A DNA stretch of 31,617 nt, from assembly GCA_040902585.1 (NCBI GenBank), contig JBBDXA010000116.1, forward strand, positions 1 through 31,617, given 5' to 3'. The notes below the pieces were generated by a model that saw only the letters and a list, made by a program, of their open reading frames with translations, ran no database searches and was not told the origin of the DNA. The position numbers were made by a program, and so were the translations under genes. Source of the stretch: JBBDXA01 sp040902585 (GTDB taxonomy: Bacteria; Planctomycetota; Phycisphaerae; Phycisphaerales; Phycisphaeraceae). Shown here one piece after another: positions 17,902 to 25,412 of this stretch (positions are counted from its first letter, which is position 1; every line of letters begins with the position of its first letter).

Positions 17902-19928
17902 TCTGACACCTTCGAAATGGGAAGTGTGAAGTAAAAAGAAGCGCCGGCCCGGCCTTGCCCGGTTCGGTTGCGGAACTGAAGCGTGCCCCGGTGGGATTCA
18001 ACGATGGATCGGCTGATCGACAGACCCATCCCCAGTCCCTGATGCTTGGTGGTGAAGAACGGATCGAACAGATGCGCGGCGGCATTAGCCCCAAGGCCCG
18101 GTCCGCTGTCGCTCACGGTCACGCGCACCAGGCCTTTGTCGGTCAGCTCCGTGCGGATCTCGATCTGCCGGTGCGACTCCTCGACCTCGCTCATCGCTTC
18201 AACGGCATTGCGCACCAGGTTGAGAATGACCTGTTGAATCTGCACCGCATCAATGTCCACGGATGGCAGCGGATCGGTCAGTTCCAGGTGCGTCGTCACC
18301 TGGGCCGCCTCCCGATCGCTGGCCGCCAGATCGAGTGCGTCGCGGACGACGCGGTTCAGATCGCTCGGCACCGAGTTGGATTCGCGGCTGACGACGAACC
18401 GGCGGATGCCGCGCACGATCTCACTGGCGCGCTCGGCCTGCTCGGCGACCTTCTCACAGGCGGACATCAACTGGCCCTGATCCATTACCCCCGAGGCGAT
18501 TCGCCGGCGGGTCCCATGCACGAAGTTCACGATCGCCGCCAGCGGCTGATTCAACTCGTGCGCCAGCCCCGTGACCATCTCATTGACCGTGTACAGCCGC
18601 AGCACGTGCGCCAGTTCCTCCTGCACCTTGCGGGCCCGGGCTTCGGCGTCGCGCACATCGGTGATGTCCATCGCCACGCCGGCCATGCGGATGAGCTTGC
18701 CCTCCTCGTCGTGGATCGGGTAGCCGCGATCGCGGATCCAGCGCACCGCGCCGTCGGGGCGCACGATGCGATACTCTTCGTGGAGTTCGCCCGTCATCAG
18801 TTCGCGCTGCCAGGAATCGCGAACGCGATCGCGATCCTGCGGATGAATGGAATCGATCCAGTCCTGTGGCTGATCGTAAAGCCCCTGGGCCGGCTTGCCC
18901 CAGATGCGTTCGTACGCGGGACTCACATAAACCACCCGCGGCGGCTCCAGGTCGGTAAGCCAGAACACCTGGTCGATGTTCTCCGCCAGTTGCCGGAACC
19001 GTTCTTCACTGGCGCGCAGCTCATCGGTGCGTTCGATGACGCGCTGCTCCAGTTCGTCGCGGGCCTGTTTCACGGCATCGTGATCCCTGACGCGCTCGGT
19101 GATGTCGATGATGTAGCCTTCCAGGAACTGGAGTTTGTCGTCCATGAACACGCCGACGCCGACCTCCTCCATCCAGAGCAAACGTCCGTCGCGATGGCGG
19201 AGACGGTAGGTCAGGTGGAAGGCGCGGCGCTGGGCGATGGCGGCTTCGACCTCGCGGTAGACAATCTTCAGATCGTCGGGGTGCATCAACTGGGCGAAGG
19301 TGATGCAGTTGTCGAGAAACTCGGCGGGCGCGTAACCGGTGAGCGCCTCAGCCATGTCGTTCATGTACACCATCGTGTACGGGGCATCGTTGTGGCACAG
19401 GTAGATCAGGCCGGGGATGTTCTCGGCGAGCAGGCGGAACTTCTGCTCGCTGTCGCGCAGGGCCCGCTCGGCGCGAACGCGGTCGGAGACATCGGTCGCC
19501 ACGCCGATGCAGCCGATGACATGGCCCGACGAGTCGATCATCGGCGTGAACCGCGTTTCCAGCCAGGCCTCGCCCACCTGGGCGTGATCGGTGAACGTCT
19601 CGCCGGCCAGACCTCTGCGGACGGCCTTGAGAATGTCGGGCTGATCCTGGTACAGCTCAAAGACGCTCTTCCCCACGAGTTGTCCGGGCTTGAAGCCCAG
19701 GGCCTCCAGGGCCTTGCCTTCGGAGAGGGTGACATCGCCTTTGGCGTCCAATGAGAAGAGAATGATCGGCGCGTTGGAGACCACCGTGCGCAGGCGGGCA
19801 CGACTTTCGCGCAGCGCCTGTTCCGTGTCCGGCCGCGTGGCCTCGGCATGCTCAAGTTCAGCGACGCGGGCGCGCAGGACAGCGATCTCATCCATCAGGT
19901 CGGTAGACAGGCGGCCTCGCTCGGACAC
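17898..19928 (-). CDS. FixL-type PAS sensor histidine kinase
   Basis: The 676-residue protein has no membrane segment and is likely cytoplasmic. An N-terminal coiled stretch (1-45) is followed by three PAS domains (about 45-155, 160-280 and 305-430). The kinase core has GLAHELNQPLAAI (His457), NLVRNAVEAMSE (N box), DSGPGL (607-612) and GLGMGLS (631-637). The HELNQPL H-box is that of FixL/DctB-type kinases, which pair with FixJ/TodS-like partners, matching the regulator encoded next. Whether any PAS binds heme, flavin or another ligand cannot be judged by eye; I see no strong heme-PAS signature. It is first in the operon. The upstream spacer is shared with the divergent YdcF-like gene. Confidence 0.94.
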   Translation of the reverse strand: MSERGRLSTDLMDEIAVLRARVAELEHAEATRPDTEQALRESRARLRTVVSNAPIILFSLDAKGDVTLSEGKALEALGFKPGQLVGKSVFELYQDQPDILKAVRRGLAGETFTDHAQVGEAWLETRFTPMIDSSGHVIGCIGVATDVSDRVRAERALRDSEQKFRLLAENIPGLIYLCHNDAPYTMVYMNDMAEALTGYAPAEFLDNCITFAQLMHPDDLKIVYREVEAAIAQRRAFHLTYRLRHRDGRLLWMEEVGVGVFMDDKLQFLEGYIIDITERVRDHDAVKQARDELEQRVIERTDELRASEERFRQLAENIDQVFWLTDLEPPRVVYVSPAYERIWGKPAQGLYDQPQDWIDSIHPQDRDRVRDSWQRELMTGELHEEYRIVRPDGAVRWIRDRGYPIHDEEGKLIRMAGVAMDITDVRDAEARARKVQEELAHVLRLYTVNEMVTGLAHELNQPLAAIVNFVHGTRRRIASGVMDQGQLMSACEKVAEQAERASEIVRGIRRFVVSRESNSVPSDLNRVVRDALDLAASDREAAQVTTHLELTDPLPSVDIDAVQIQQVILNLVRNAVEAMSEVEESHRQIEIRTELTDKGLVRVTVSDSGPGLGANAAAHLFDPFFTTKHQGLGMGLSISRSIVESHRGTLQFRNRTGQGRAGASFYFTLPISKVSE

Positions 19929-20081
19929 GTTTGCACCTCGCCCGTAGATTGCCGGAACCCACTTGAAACCGCGGTAACGGGAGGCGCATTTTAATCGATT
20001 TCGAGGCAGTCATGCATCGCTTCCGCCTCCCTATCGCTGAATTTCTTCCCCCGAAGCCGCCTTCGCCGATGCTTCTAATCG

Positions 20082-21089
20082 ATGCGAAATCTCCTCTTCA
20101 CCATGACGCGCGGCGGGGCCTTGGCGCTGGGCGGGTTCATCCTCCTCAACTTCATCGGCGAACAGTGCCGCGAAGGGTTTGATGCCAACCTGTGGTGGAT
20201 CGACCTTCGCGCGTTGCCCGCGCTGCCCGGCGATCTGCTCCTGCTGATGGTGGCCTTCGCGCTGGCGGCGTTCGGCCTGCGACCAGTCATGTCCCGTCCG
20301 CGGCGGGGATTCAGCGTCGCGGCGGTCGCATGCATCCTTCTCTTTGCATTGGCCAACGCTTGGACCTTTCGGCACCTCTTGGCGCGCGGCGACATCGTCA
20401 GCACCTGGCCTGTGCCGCTTTCTCTGTTCATGGCGATTGCATTCGTCTGCATCCTGCTGGCGATGTGGAACGCACCGGCAGCGGCGAGTGATGTGTCATC
20501 CTTCCCGACAGGCTGGCCACATCGACTCGCGCTGGTCGTCACGGTCGCGCTGGCGTGTGCAGCCTTCCCGCTGGCGCAGATGTTTTTCTTCGGCAGCACT
20601 GACTACACGCGCAAGGCGGATGTGGCGATCGTGCTCGGTGCCCGCGCTTACGCCGACGGCAGGCCGTCCGCTCCGCTGGAGGATCGTCTGCGCACCGCCT
20701 GTGATCTTTTTGCCAAGGGACAGGTGCGATTTCTTCTCATGACCGGCGGGCCGGGCGATGGCGACATCCATGAAACCGAAGCGATGCGAAGGTTTGCCGT
20801 CAGCCTCGGGATCCCTTCGGATCGCATCCTGCTCGATCCCCACGGCGTCAACACGCAGGCCAGCGTGAAGCACACCACGCAGCTACTTGAGGCCCGCGGC
20901 CTGAGCCGCGCGCTGGTCGTGAGTCACGGCTACCACCTGCCGCGCATCAAGCTCGCCTACCAGCGCGCGGGCTGGGAGGTTTTCACGGTGCCCGCGCGGG
21001 AACGACATCGCCTGCGCGCCAAGCCTGCGTACCTGGCGCGGGAGATTGCGGCGATGTGGTGGTACTACCTCAGCCCGCTGTGGAGTTGA
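20082..21089 (+). CDS. YdcF/SanA-like DUF218 membrane protein
   Basis: The 335-residue protein has an N-terminal membrane region with four hydrophobic segments (about residues 10-30, 50-70, 78-95 and 110-130) and a fifth near 150-170. A DUF218 domain follows: ADVAIVLGARAYADGRPSAPLEDRL, LLMTGGPGDGDIHETEAMRRF, RILLDPHGVNTQASV and ALVVSHGYHLPRIKLAYQRAG. The acidic and His residues in these blocks are the conserved ones. Family members (ElyC, SanA, YdcF) act in envelope integrity, and some bind nucleotides or lipid carriers; the exact reaction is not established. The alternative ATG at 20103 is possible. It ends 21 bases from a convergent lipoprotein gene. Confidence 0.88.
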   Translation: MRNLLFTMTRGGALALGGFILLNFIGEQCREGFDANLWWIDLRALPALPGDLLLLMVAFALAAFGLRPVMSRPRRGFSVAAVACILLFALANAWTFRHLLARGDIVSTWPVPLSLFMAIAFVCILLAMWNAPAAASDVSSFPTGWPHRLALVVTVALACAAFPLAQMFFFGSTDYTRKADVAIVLGARAYADGRPSAPLEDRLRTACDLFAKGQVRFLLMTGGPGDGDIHETEAMRRFAVSLGIPSDRILLDPHGVNTQASVKHTTQLLEARGLSRALVVSHGYHLPRIKLAYQRAGWEVFTVPARERHRLRAKPAYLAREIAAMWWYYLSPLWS

Positions 21090-21110
21090 GCCTGTGGGCG
21101 AGCGCTCGAA

Positions 21111-21386
21111 TCACTTGCCGAGGTAGCCGTCGATCGTCTCCGCATCCGGGCCGATGATCGTCTTGCCTTCGGGGCCCGCGCCGATGCGCGTGATGCGCTT
21201 GGCCATGTCGCCCGTTGACTGGTACTCAGCGAGTTCCTTGCTCCCCTCCGCGAACACCCAGAGCCGACCCTCCTTTTCTTCCACGACGTATCCGGTCTTG
21301 GCGTACTTGGGGCCAGATGAACATCCGCCCAGAAGTGAAGCAGCGGTGATGGCAAGAGCGGCAGTGAACAATTGAAAGGGGCGCAT
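21111..21386 (-). CDS. small lipoprotein
   Basis: The 91-residue product has a lipoprotein signal peptide ending in the lipobox LLGGC, so the mature chain of about 71 residues is probably lipid-anchored outside the inner membrane. The mature part is short, charged and unlike any enzyme: GYVVEEKEGRLWVF, AKRITRIGAGPEGKTIIGPDAETIDGY. I recognise no family with a known role. It ends 21 bases from the convergent DUF218 gene, and the spacer to the next gene on its left of the strand holds no signal I can identify. Confidence 0.8.
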   Translation of the reverse strand: MRPFQLFTAALAITAASLLGGCSSGPKYAKTGYVVEEKEGRLWVFAEGSKELAEYQSTGDMAKRITRIGAGPEGKTIIGPDAETIDGYLGK

Positions 21387-21513
21387 GAGTGAATCCTTGA
21401 AAGCGTTCCAGTGTCGGTCCGCCCCGACATTCGAGAACCACGGACCACGACAACGACGGGACGCTAACGAGGATGTATGAGCAAAATGCTAGAAGTGTGA
21501 TGATCGTGTTAGA

Positions 21514-22287
21514 TCACGTGCAGCCGGCTTGAATCTGCTCGCGCGCCTGCTCGAACACCTCGCGCAACATCTTCGGCGTCAGTCTGCCGGTGAAGGTGTT
21601 CTGCTGGCTGGGATGAAAGCTGCACAGGATCGCGGGCGGCTTCCCTTCGCCGGTGAAGCTATCGAAAAGGGTGCCATGCCCGAAGCGGTAGTCCGCCTGC
21701 CGCGCGATCCAGCCGCGGGACTTGTACAGCCGCAGCACCGCATCCAGCGCCAGCCGGCCCAGGCAGAGCACCACGCGCGCCTGTGGCAGCAGGTCGAACG
21801 TCCGTTCCAGAAACGGCGTGCAGCGGGCCAGCTCCTCCGGCGTCGGCTTGTTGCCCGGCGGAGCGCAGTGGGCGGAAGCCGTGATCACCGCGCCAATCAG
21901 TTGTAATCCGTCGTTCAACGATACCGCCACAGCCTGATTCGCGAAGCCCGTTTCGAACATGGCGCGGAAGAGAAAGTCGCCCGAGCGATCGCCGGTGAAC
22001 ATGCGACCGGTGCGGTTGGCCCCGTGCGCTCCCGGCGCCAGGCCGACGATCAGCAGCTTCACCGCATCCTTCGAGAGCAGGTTGGGCACGGGCAGGCCGT
22101 GGTAGATGTCGTTGCGATAGGCGGCCCGTTTCTCGACCGCGACAATCCGGCAATGCTTGATCAGGCGCGGGCAGAGCCGGCACGCCACGATGGCCTCGTT
22201 CAGTTGCGACAGGCTCGACATGCCGGACCGGGCCGACCCGCTCGCCCCGCCTTCGCCGCGCGAATCTTTCTTCCGCACATTCGTCAT
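21514..22287 (-). CDS. uracil-DNA glycosylase, family 5 (UdgB-like)
   Basis: This base-excision-repair enzyme of 257 residues removes uracil and other deaminated bases from DNA. The signature GLAPGAHGANRTGRMFTGDRSG is the family 5 motif, in which the usual catalytic acidic residue is absent (AHG), and HPSQQNTFTGRL is the matching second motif. The iron-sulfur cluster ligands are visible as CRLC near the N-terminus and two later Cys (SAHCAPPGNKPTPEELARC). I chose ATG 22287, which has AAGG about 10 bases upstream; a GTG at 22296 and an ATG at 22221 also fit the frame. Such enzymes are typical of high-GC genomes. It is divergent from the pseudopilin-like gene, with a spacer of 112 bases. Confidence 0.93.
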   Translation of the reverse strand: MTNVRKKDSRGEGGASGSARSGMSSLSQLNEAIVACRLCPRLIKHCRIVAVEKRAAYRNDIYHGLPVPNLLSKDAVKLLIVGLAPGAHGANRTGRMFTGDRSGDFLFRAMFETGFANQAVAVSLNDGLQLIGAVITASAHCAPPGNKPTPEELARCTPFLERTFDLLPQARVVLCLGRLALDAVLRLYKSRGWIARQADYRFGHGTLFDSFTGEGKPPAILCSFHPSQQNTFTGRLTPKMLREVFEQAREQIQAGCT

Positions 22288-22399
22288 AAGCGTCACACCT
22301 TAACGTCCCTTCCGCAGGGATTCACATACCCGGACTACTTCCGCGCCCCCGGCTGGTCGATCTTCCCTTCGGAGGCTCGTTCCGCGAGAAGGTTGCCCC

Positions 22400-23056
22400 A
22401 TGCGCAAAGTCATCGATACGCTCATCGTCCTCATGCTGGTCACCCTGATCGGCGGGCTGGTGTGGCATTACCAGCAGAGCCAGCGTGATCTGGATCAATG
22501 CTCTGATGTTCAAGAGGCGCTGACGCGGATGTACGAGCAGACGGTAGCGCACGCGACGGTCGACAAGAAGAGCACGCAGGCCGGCTTCCCCACGACGATC
22601 TCGGCTAACTGGTTCGGCAGTGAACTGCCGATGAACGTGCTGGCGGCTGACGCGCCGTGGGTCGACATGGCCCCGAAGGGCGACATGAGCGATCACCCGC
22701 CCGACCCGATTCTCGATCATCCGACACAGGCGGGCTTCTGGTACAACGCCAATCGCGGCCTGATCCGCGCCCGCGTGCCGCGACAGGTGACCGATCTGGA
22801 AACCGTCAACCTCTACAACAAGATCAATCAGTCCTCTTTCAAGTCGCTGCGGACCGATCCCAGTCCCGAGCGGGCGCCTGTGGCCCTGGACATGACGAAA
22901 TCGCCCTCGGCCGACATGTCAAACAAGTCCGATAAACCCGCGCGCGGCCTCGGCAAGGCCGACAGCAGCACCACGCGAGCCTCAGCCGACGACAACCCGT
23001 CGGTCACCTCTCCCGCGCCCAGGCGGCGCACGCTCAGCGATGTCACTTCCGACTGA
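22400..23056 (+). CDS. pseudopilin-like single-span membrane protein
   Basis: The 218-residue protein has one N-terminal membrane helix (MRKVIDTLIVLMLVTLIGGLVW) followed by an extracytoplasmic domain. The core GFWYNANRGLIRARVPRQV and LETVNLYNKINQ matches a pattern I associate with planctomycete pilin-like proteins, but the N-terminus lacks the usual Gly-Phe-x-x-x-Glu cleavage site, so processing by prepilin peptidase is doubtful. The C-terminal third (about 155-218) is Ser/Thr/Pro/Asp-rich and probably disordered. AGAAGG lies about 9 bases before ATG 22400. No type II secretion or pilus genes are nearby. Confidence 0.65.
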   Translation: MRKVIDTLIVLMLVTLIGGLVWHYQQSQRDLDQCSDVQEALTRMYEQTVAHATVDKKSTQAGFPTTISANWFGSELPMNVLAADAPWVDMAPKGDMSDHPPDPILDHPTQAGFWYNANRGLIRARVPRQVTDLETVNLYNKINQSSFKSLRTDPSPERAPVALDMTKSPSADMSNKSDKPARGLGKADSSTTRASADDNPSVTSPAPRRRTLSDVTSD

Positions 23057-23175
23057 TCGCTGCAATCGATCCAATCGTCAAATCCCCGTCAAGCCGCCCG
23101 CTCAACGGTCCGATCACAACTAAACCGGCCGGCGCTTCTCCACGTTGCGCCGCGGTCGGTAGTACGGAATCAGTC

Positions 23176-24096
23176 ATGGATCCTCGGCAAAAAGTGCTGA
23201 TCATCGACGACTCACGCCTCAGCCACCAGATCATCGCGGCGAGGATTGAGGATCTGTCCATCGACGTCGTCAGCGCCTTCACCGCCCACGAAGGTCTGGA
23301 CAAGGCCCGCAGCGAGCAGCCCGATCTGATCCTGCTCGATGTGAACCTGCCCGACGCCAGCGGCTTTGATGTGTGCGAACAACTCAAGCAGGATCCCGCC
23401 ACGCTGCACGTGCCGGTCATCTTCATCAGCAGCGATGAAGAAATCTTCAACAAGGTCCGTGCTTTTGACCTGGGCGCTGCCGACTACGTCGCCAAACCCT
23501 TCGAACCCGCTGAACTCCGGGCCCGTGTGCGCACCGCCCTGAACACCAAGGCCCTGATGGACATGCTCGCCCACCAGGCCCAGATCGACGGGCTCACCGG
23601 CCTGCACAATCGTGGCTACTTCGACCAGCGTCTCGGGCAGGAACTGGCGGCAGCACGAAGGTATCGCCGGTGCATCGGCCTGCTCATGCTCGATGTCGAT
23701 CACTTCAAATCCATCAACGACAGGCTCGGCCACCCGCGCGGGGATCAGGTCCTAAGGCAACTCGCGACACTCATTCGATCGACCGTGCGCGAGAGCGATA
23801 TCGCCTGTCGCTACGGCGGCGAAGAGCTGGCCGTGATCCTCACGCACACGTCGTGTCACGACACGTTCAACGCGGGCGTTCGACTGGCGGAGGCGGTCCG
23901 CGGCAGTGCGGAACTGACCGCGCTGGCGGGCCGGCAGGTGACGGTGAGCATCGGCGCCGCCTGTGTCGCAGCGGATGAATCCAAGACCGCGGAACGACTG
24001 GTGCGCGAAGCGGACGAAGCGATGTACCGCGTCAAGGCCGAAGGCCGCGACGGCGTGAGCGCAGCGTTCGAGGCCAAGGGCGTCACGGCGCGGTGA
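23176..24096 (+). CDS. REC-GGDEF diguanylate cyclase
   Basis: The 306-residue response regulator has an N-terminal receiver (acidic DD at 11-12, acceptor Asp55 in LLDVNLP, Lys107 in AKPFE) and a C-terminal GGDEF domain that should make cyclic di-GMP from two GTP. The active-site motif is GGEEL (214-218), an accepted active variant. RESD (205-208), five residues upstream, is the product-binding inhibitory site, so feedback control is expected. The receiver-GGDEF layout is that of PleD/WspR-type enzymes with a single receiver. The partner kinase is not encoded beside it. The ribosome-binding site is weak (ACGGAA about 7 bases before the ATG). Confidence 0.96.
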   Translation: MDPRQKVLIIDDSRLSHQIIAARIEDLSIDVVSAFTAHEGLDKARSEQPDLILLDVNLPDASGFDVCEQLKQDPATLHVPVIFISSDEEIFNKVRAFDLGAADYVAKPFEPAELRARVRTALNTKALMDMLAHQAQIDGLTGLHNRGYFDQRLGQELAAARRYRRCIGLLMLDVDHFKSINDRLGHPRGDQVLRQLATLIRSTVRESDIACRYGGEELAVILTHTSCHDTFNAGVRLAEAVRGSAELTALAGRQVTVSIGAACVAADESKTAERLVREADEAMYRVKAEGRDGVSAAFEAKGVTAR

Positions 24097-24118
24097 GGAA
24101 CACCTTCAATCGAAGTTT

Positions 24119-24227
24119 GGAGCACCATCCCGACAGGGTGGTGCTATTCCCGTCCGACGGTCTGTTGCGCACTTCGCACCCTGGACATCCGGTTGCCCAC
24201 AGCACCACCCTGTCGGGATGGTGCTCC
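24119..24227. repeat. 27-bp-arm palindromic element, copy B
   Basis: The arms 24119-24145 and 24201-24227 are perfect 27-bp reverse complements around a 55-base centre. The centre is identical at 49 of 55 positions to that of copy C and has the same orientation. The element starts 22 bases after the diguanylate cyclase stop and ends 9 bases before the stop of the squalene-synthase-like gene. Confidence 0.95.
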
Positions 24228-24236
24228 CACACGTTC

Positions 24237-25268
24237 TCATACAAAAACATCAGCCGCCCGCTCCGGTTCCAGCGCCAGCCTTGCCGCGCGGGGCATCAGG
24301 CGGATGCGTCGCCATGTTGACGTGGTGATGCGCGTGGCGAAGGGATCGCCGCCGGCCTTCATCAGGCGTTGCAGGCGGTCGTACGCGAAGACGCTCAGGG
24401 CTGCAACGGCGCGGCGCGTACCGGCATGAGTGATGATCGCAAGCGAGCGTGCCCCGCCGCGAAGGAGATTGCGGATGCGGTCGAGCATCGCCGTCATGAG
24501 AGCCATCCAGCGTTCATCGCCGCCGGTCGTGCCTGCCTCGGCGAACCGGCCCACCGCCTGTTCGCTCAGGCCCGCCTTGATGAGGTCATCCAGCGGCAGC
24601 ATCAGCCGGCCGGCCTTGAAGTCGCTGCCGGCGTTCTCGAGGATCGAAATGAATCGCATGGCCGCGCCCCACGCCTGAATCTGCCCCTGCACGGTGGGTG
24701 ATTCCAGCGACGCCGGGGCCGCGGCGAGCACGTGCGCCATCAGCATCGCCGGCGCACCGCCTGTCCCCGCGAGGACTTCGTTCAGTCGCTTCCACGTTGC
24801 GTAGCGCGGCAGCGTGCGCTCCGCGCTTGCGCCTTGAATCCACTCGTCTAAAAGGGATCGCGGCAGGTCGAACGCGGGGCGCACCTGGAGGAAGGCATCG
24901 AGTTCGGGTTTGCCGGTGTCTAACTTGTTGTATAGATGATCGATGACGGAGAGACAGACGCCGCGTCGGGTGTCGATGGACTCGCCTTCGCAGCCCCCTT
25001 CGGAGCAGCCAGCCGCGCCGCAGGAACCGGCAGTCGCGGGCGGCCTGCCGGTCTTCGTCTGCGGGCAGCCGAGGATGTCTTCAAGCTGGCGGCGCAGGGC
25101 ATCGAGCGACCAGAGTGCGTAGCGATGCGACTTGGGCAGGAAGTACGCGGCGAAGAAGAGGTCGCCGTTGTGTTGTTTGGTGAGTTGCCTCAGCGCGCGA
25201 TAGCGGAGCGCATCGATCTGAAGCGCAGGGCGCGGCAGGGGGGTCGCAGGTTCGGTCGCGGCGGACAT
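24237..25268 (-). CDS. squalene/phytoene synthase-fold protein, active site altered
   Basis: This 343-residue protein has the outline of the squalene/phytoene synthase family: FFAAYFLPKSHRYALWSLDAL at the start, YATWKRLNEVLAGTGG in the middle, and GAAMRFISILENAGSDFKAG then GRLMLPLDDL (220-229). Aligned by eye, the first DxxxD motif is replaced by EDILG (63-67), losing both aspartates. In the second, NILRDVxED reads SILENAGSD (208-216), with the first aspartate changed to Asn. Catalysis is therefore unlikely, although a novel activity is possible. Residues 67-104 are a Gly/Cys/Pro-rich insertion with five Cys nearby (68, 83, 88, 93, 105), not seen in usual family members. The gene is bracketed by repeat copies B and C. 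It stands alone with no hopanoid or carotenoid genes beside it. Confidence 0.75.
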   Translation of the reverse strand: MSAATEPATPLPRPALQIDALRYRALRQLTKQHNGDLFFAAYFLPKSHRYALWSLDALRRQLEDILGCPQTKTGRPPATAGSCGAAGCSEGGCEGESIDTRRGVCLSVIDHLYNKLDTGKPELDAFLQVRPAFDLPRSLLDEWIQGASAERTLPRYATWKRLNEVLAGTGGAPAMLMAHVLAAAPASLESPTVQGQIQAWGAAMRFISILENAGSDFKAGRLMLPLDDLIKAGLSEQAVGRFAEAGTTGGDERWMALMTAMLDRIRNLLRGGARSLAIITHAGTRRAVAALSVFAYDRLQRLMKAGGDPFATRITTSTWRRIRLMPRAARLALEPERAADVFV

Positions 25269-25287
25269 GAGGGGATTCTACTGTACA

Positions 25288-25412
25288 GGAGCACCATCCC
25301 GACAGGGTGGTGCTGTTCGCGTCCGACGGTCTGTTGCGCAGTTCGCGCCCTCGACATCCGGTAGCCCACAGCACCACCCTGTCGGGATGGTGCTCCTGTC
25401 GGGATGGTGTTC
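25288..25412. repeat. 27-bp-arm palindromic element, copy C
   Basis: The arms 25288-25314 and 25370-25396 are perfect 27-bp reverse complements around a 55-base centre. A partial extra end (tgtcgggatggtgttc, 25397-25412) follows and overlaps the stop codon (25411-25413) of the ankyrin gene. The element starts 19 bases upstream of the start codon of the squalene-synthase-like gene, on its 5' side, so it may also carry or displace that gene's promoter. Confidence 0.95.

Noticed and set aside
17955..19754. Open frame of about 599 codons on the plus strand opposite the FixL-like kinase
   Set aside because: It is a mirror of the kinase's codon bias with no recognisable domain or ribosome-binding site. 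The same applies to 14635-15864, 4325-5089, 7007-8083 and 25267-26631.
24093..24320. Short frames encoding peptides such as EHHPDRVVLF and STTLSGWCS near 12475, 24093, 25267 and 25307
   Set aside because: These peptides are simply the translation of the 27-bp palindrome arms; similar peptides at each copy reflect the repeat, not a protein family.
24237..25268. Squalene-synthase-like gene as part of a hopanoid or carotenoid operon
   Set aside because: No other isoprenoid gene is adjacent, and the catalytic aspartates appear altered.
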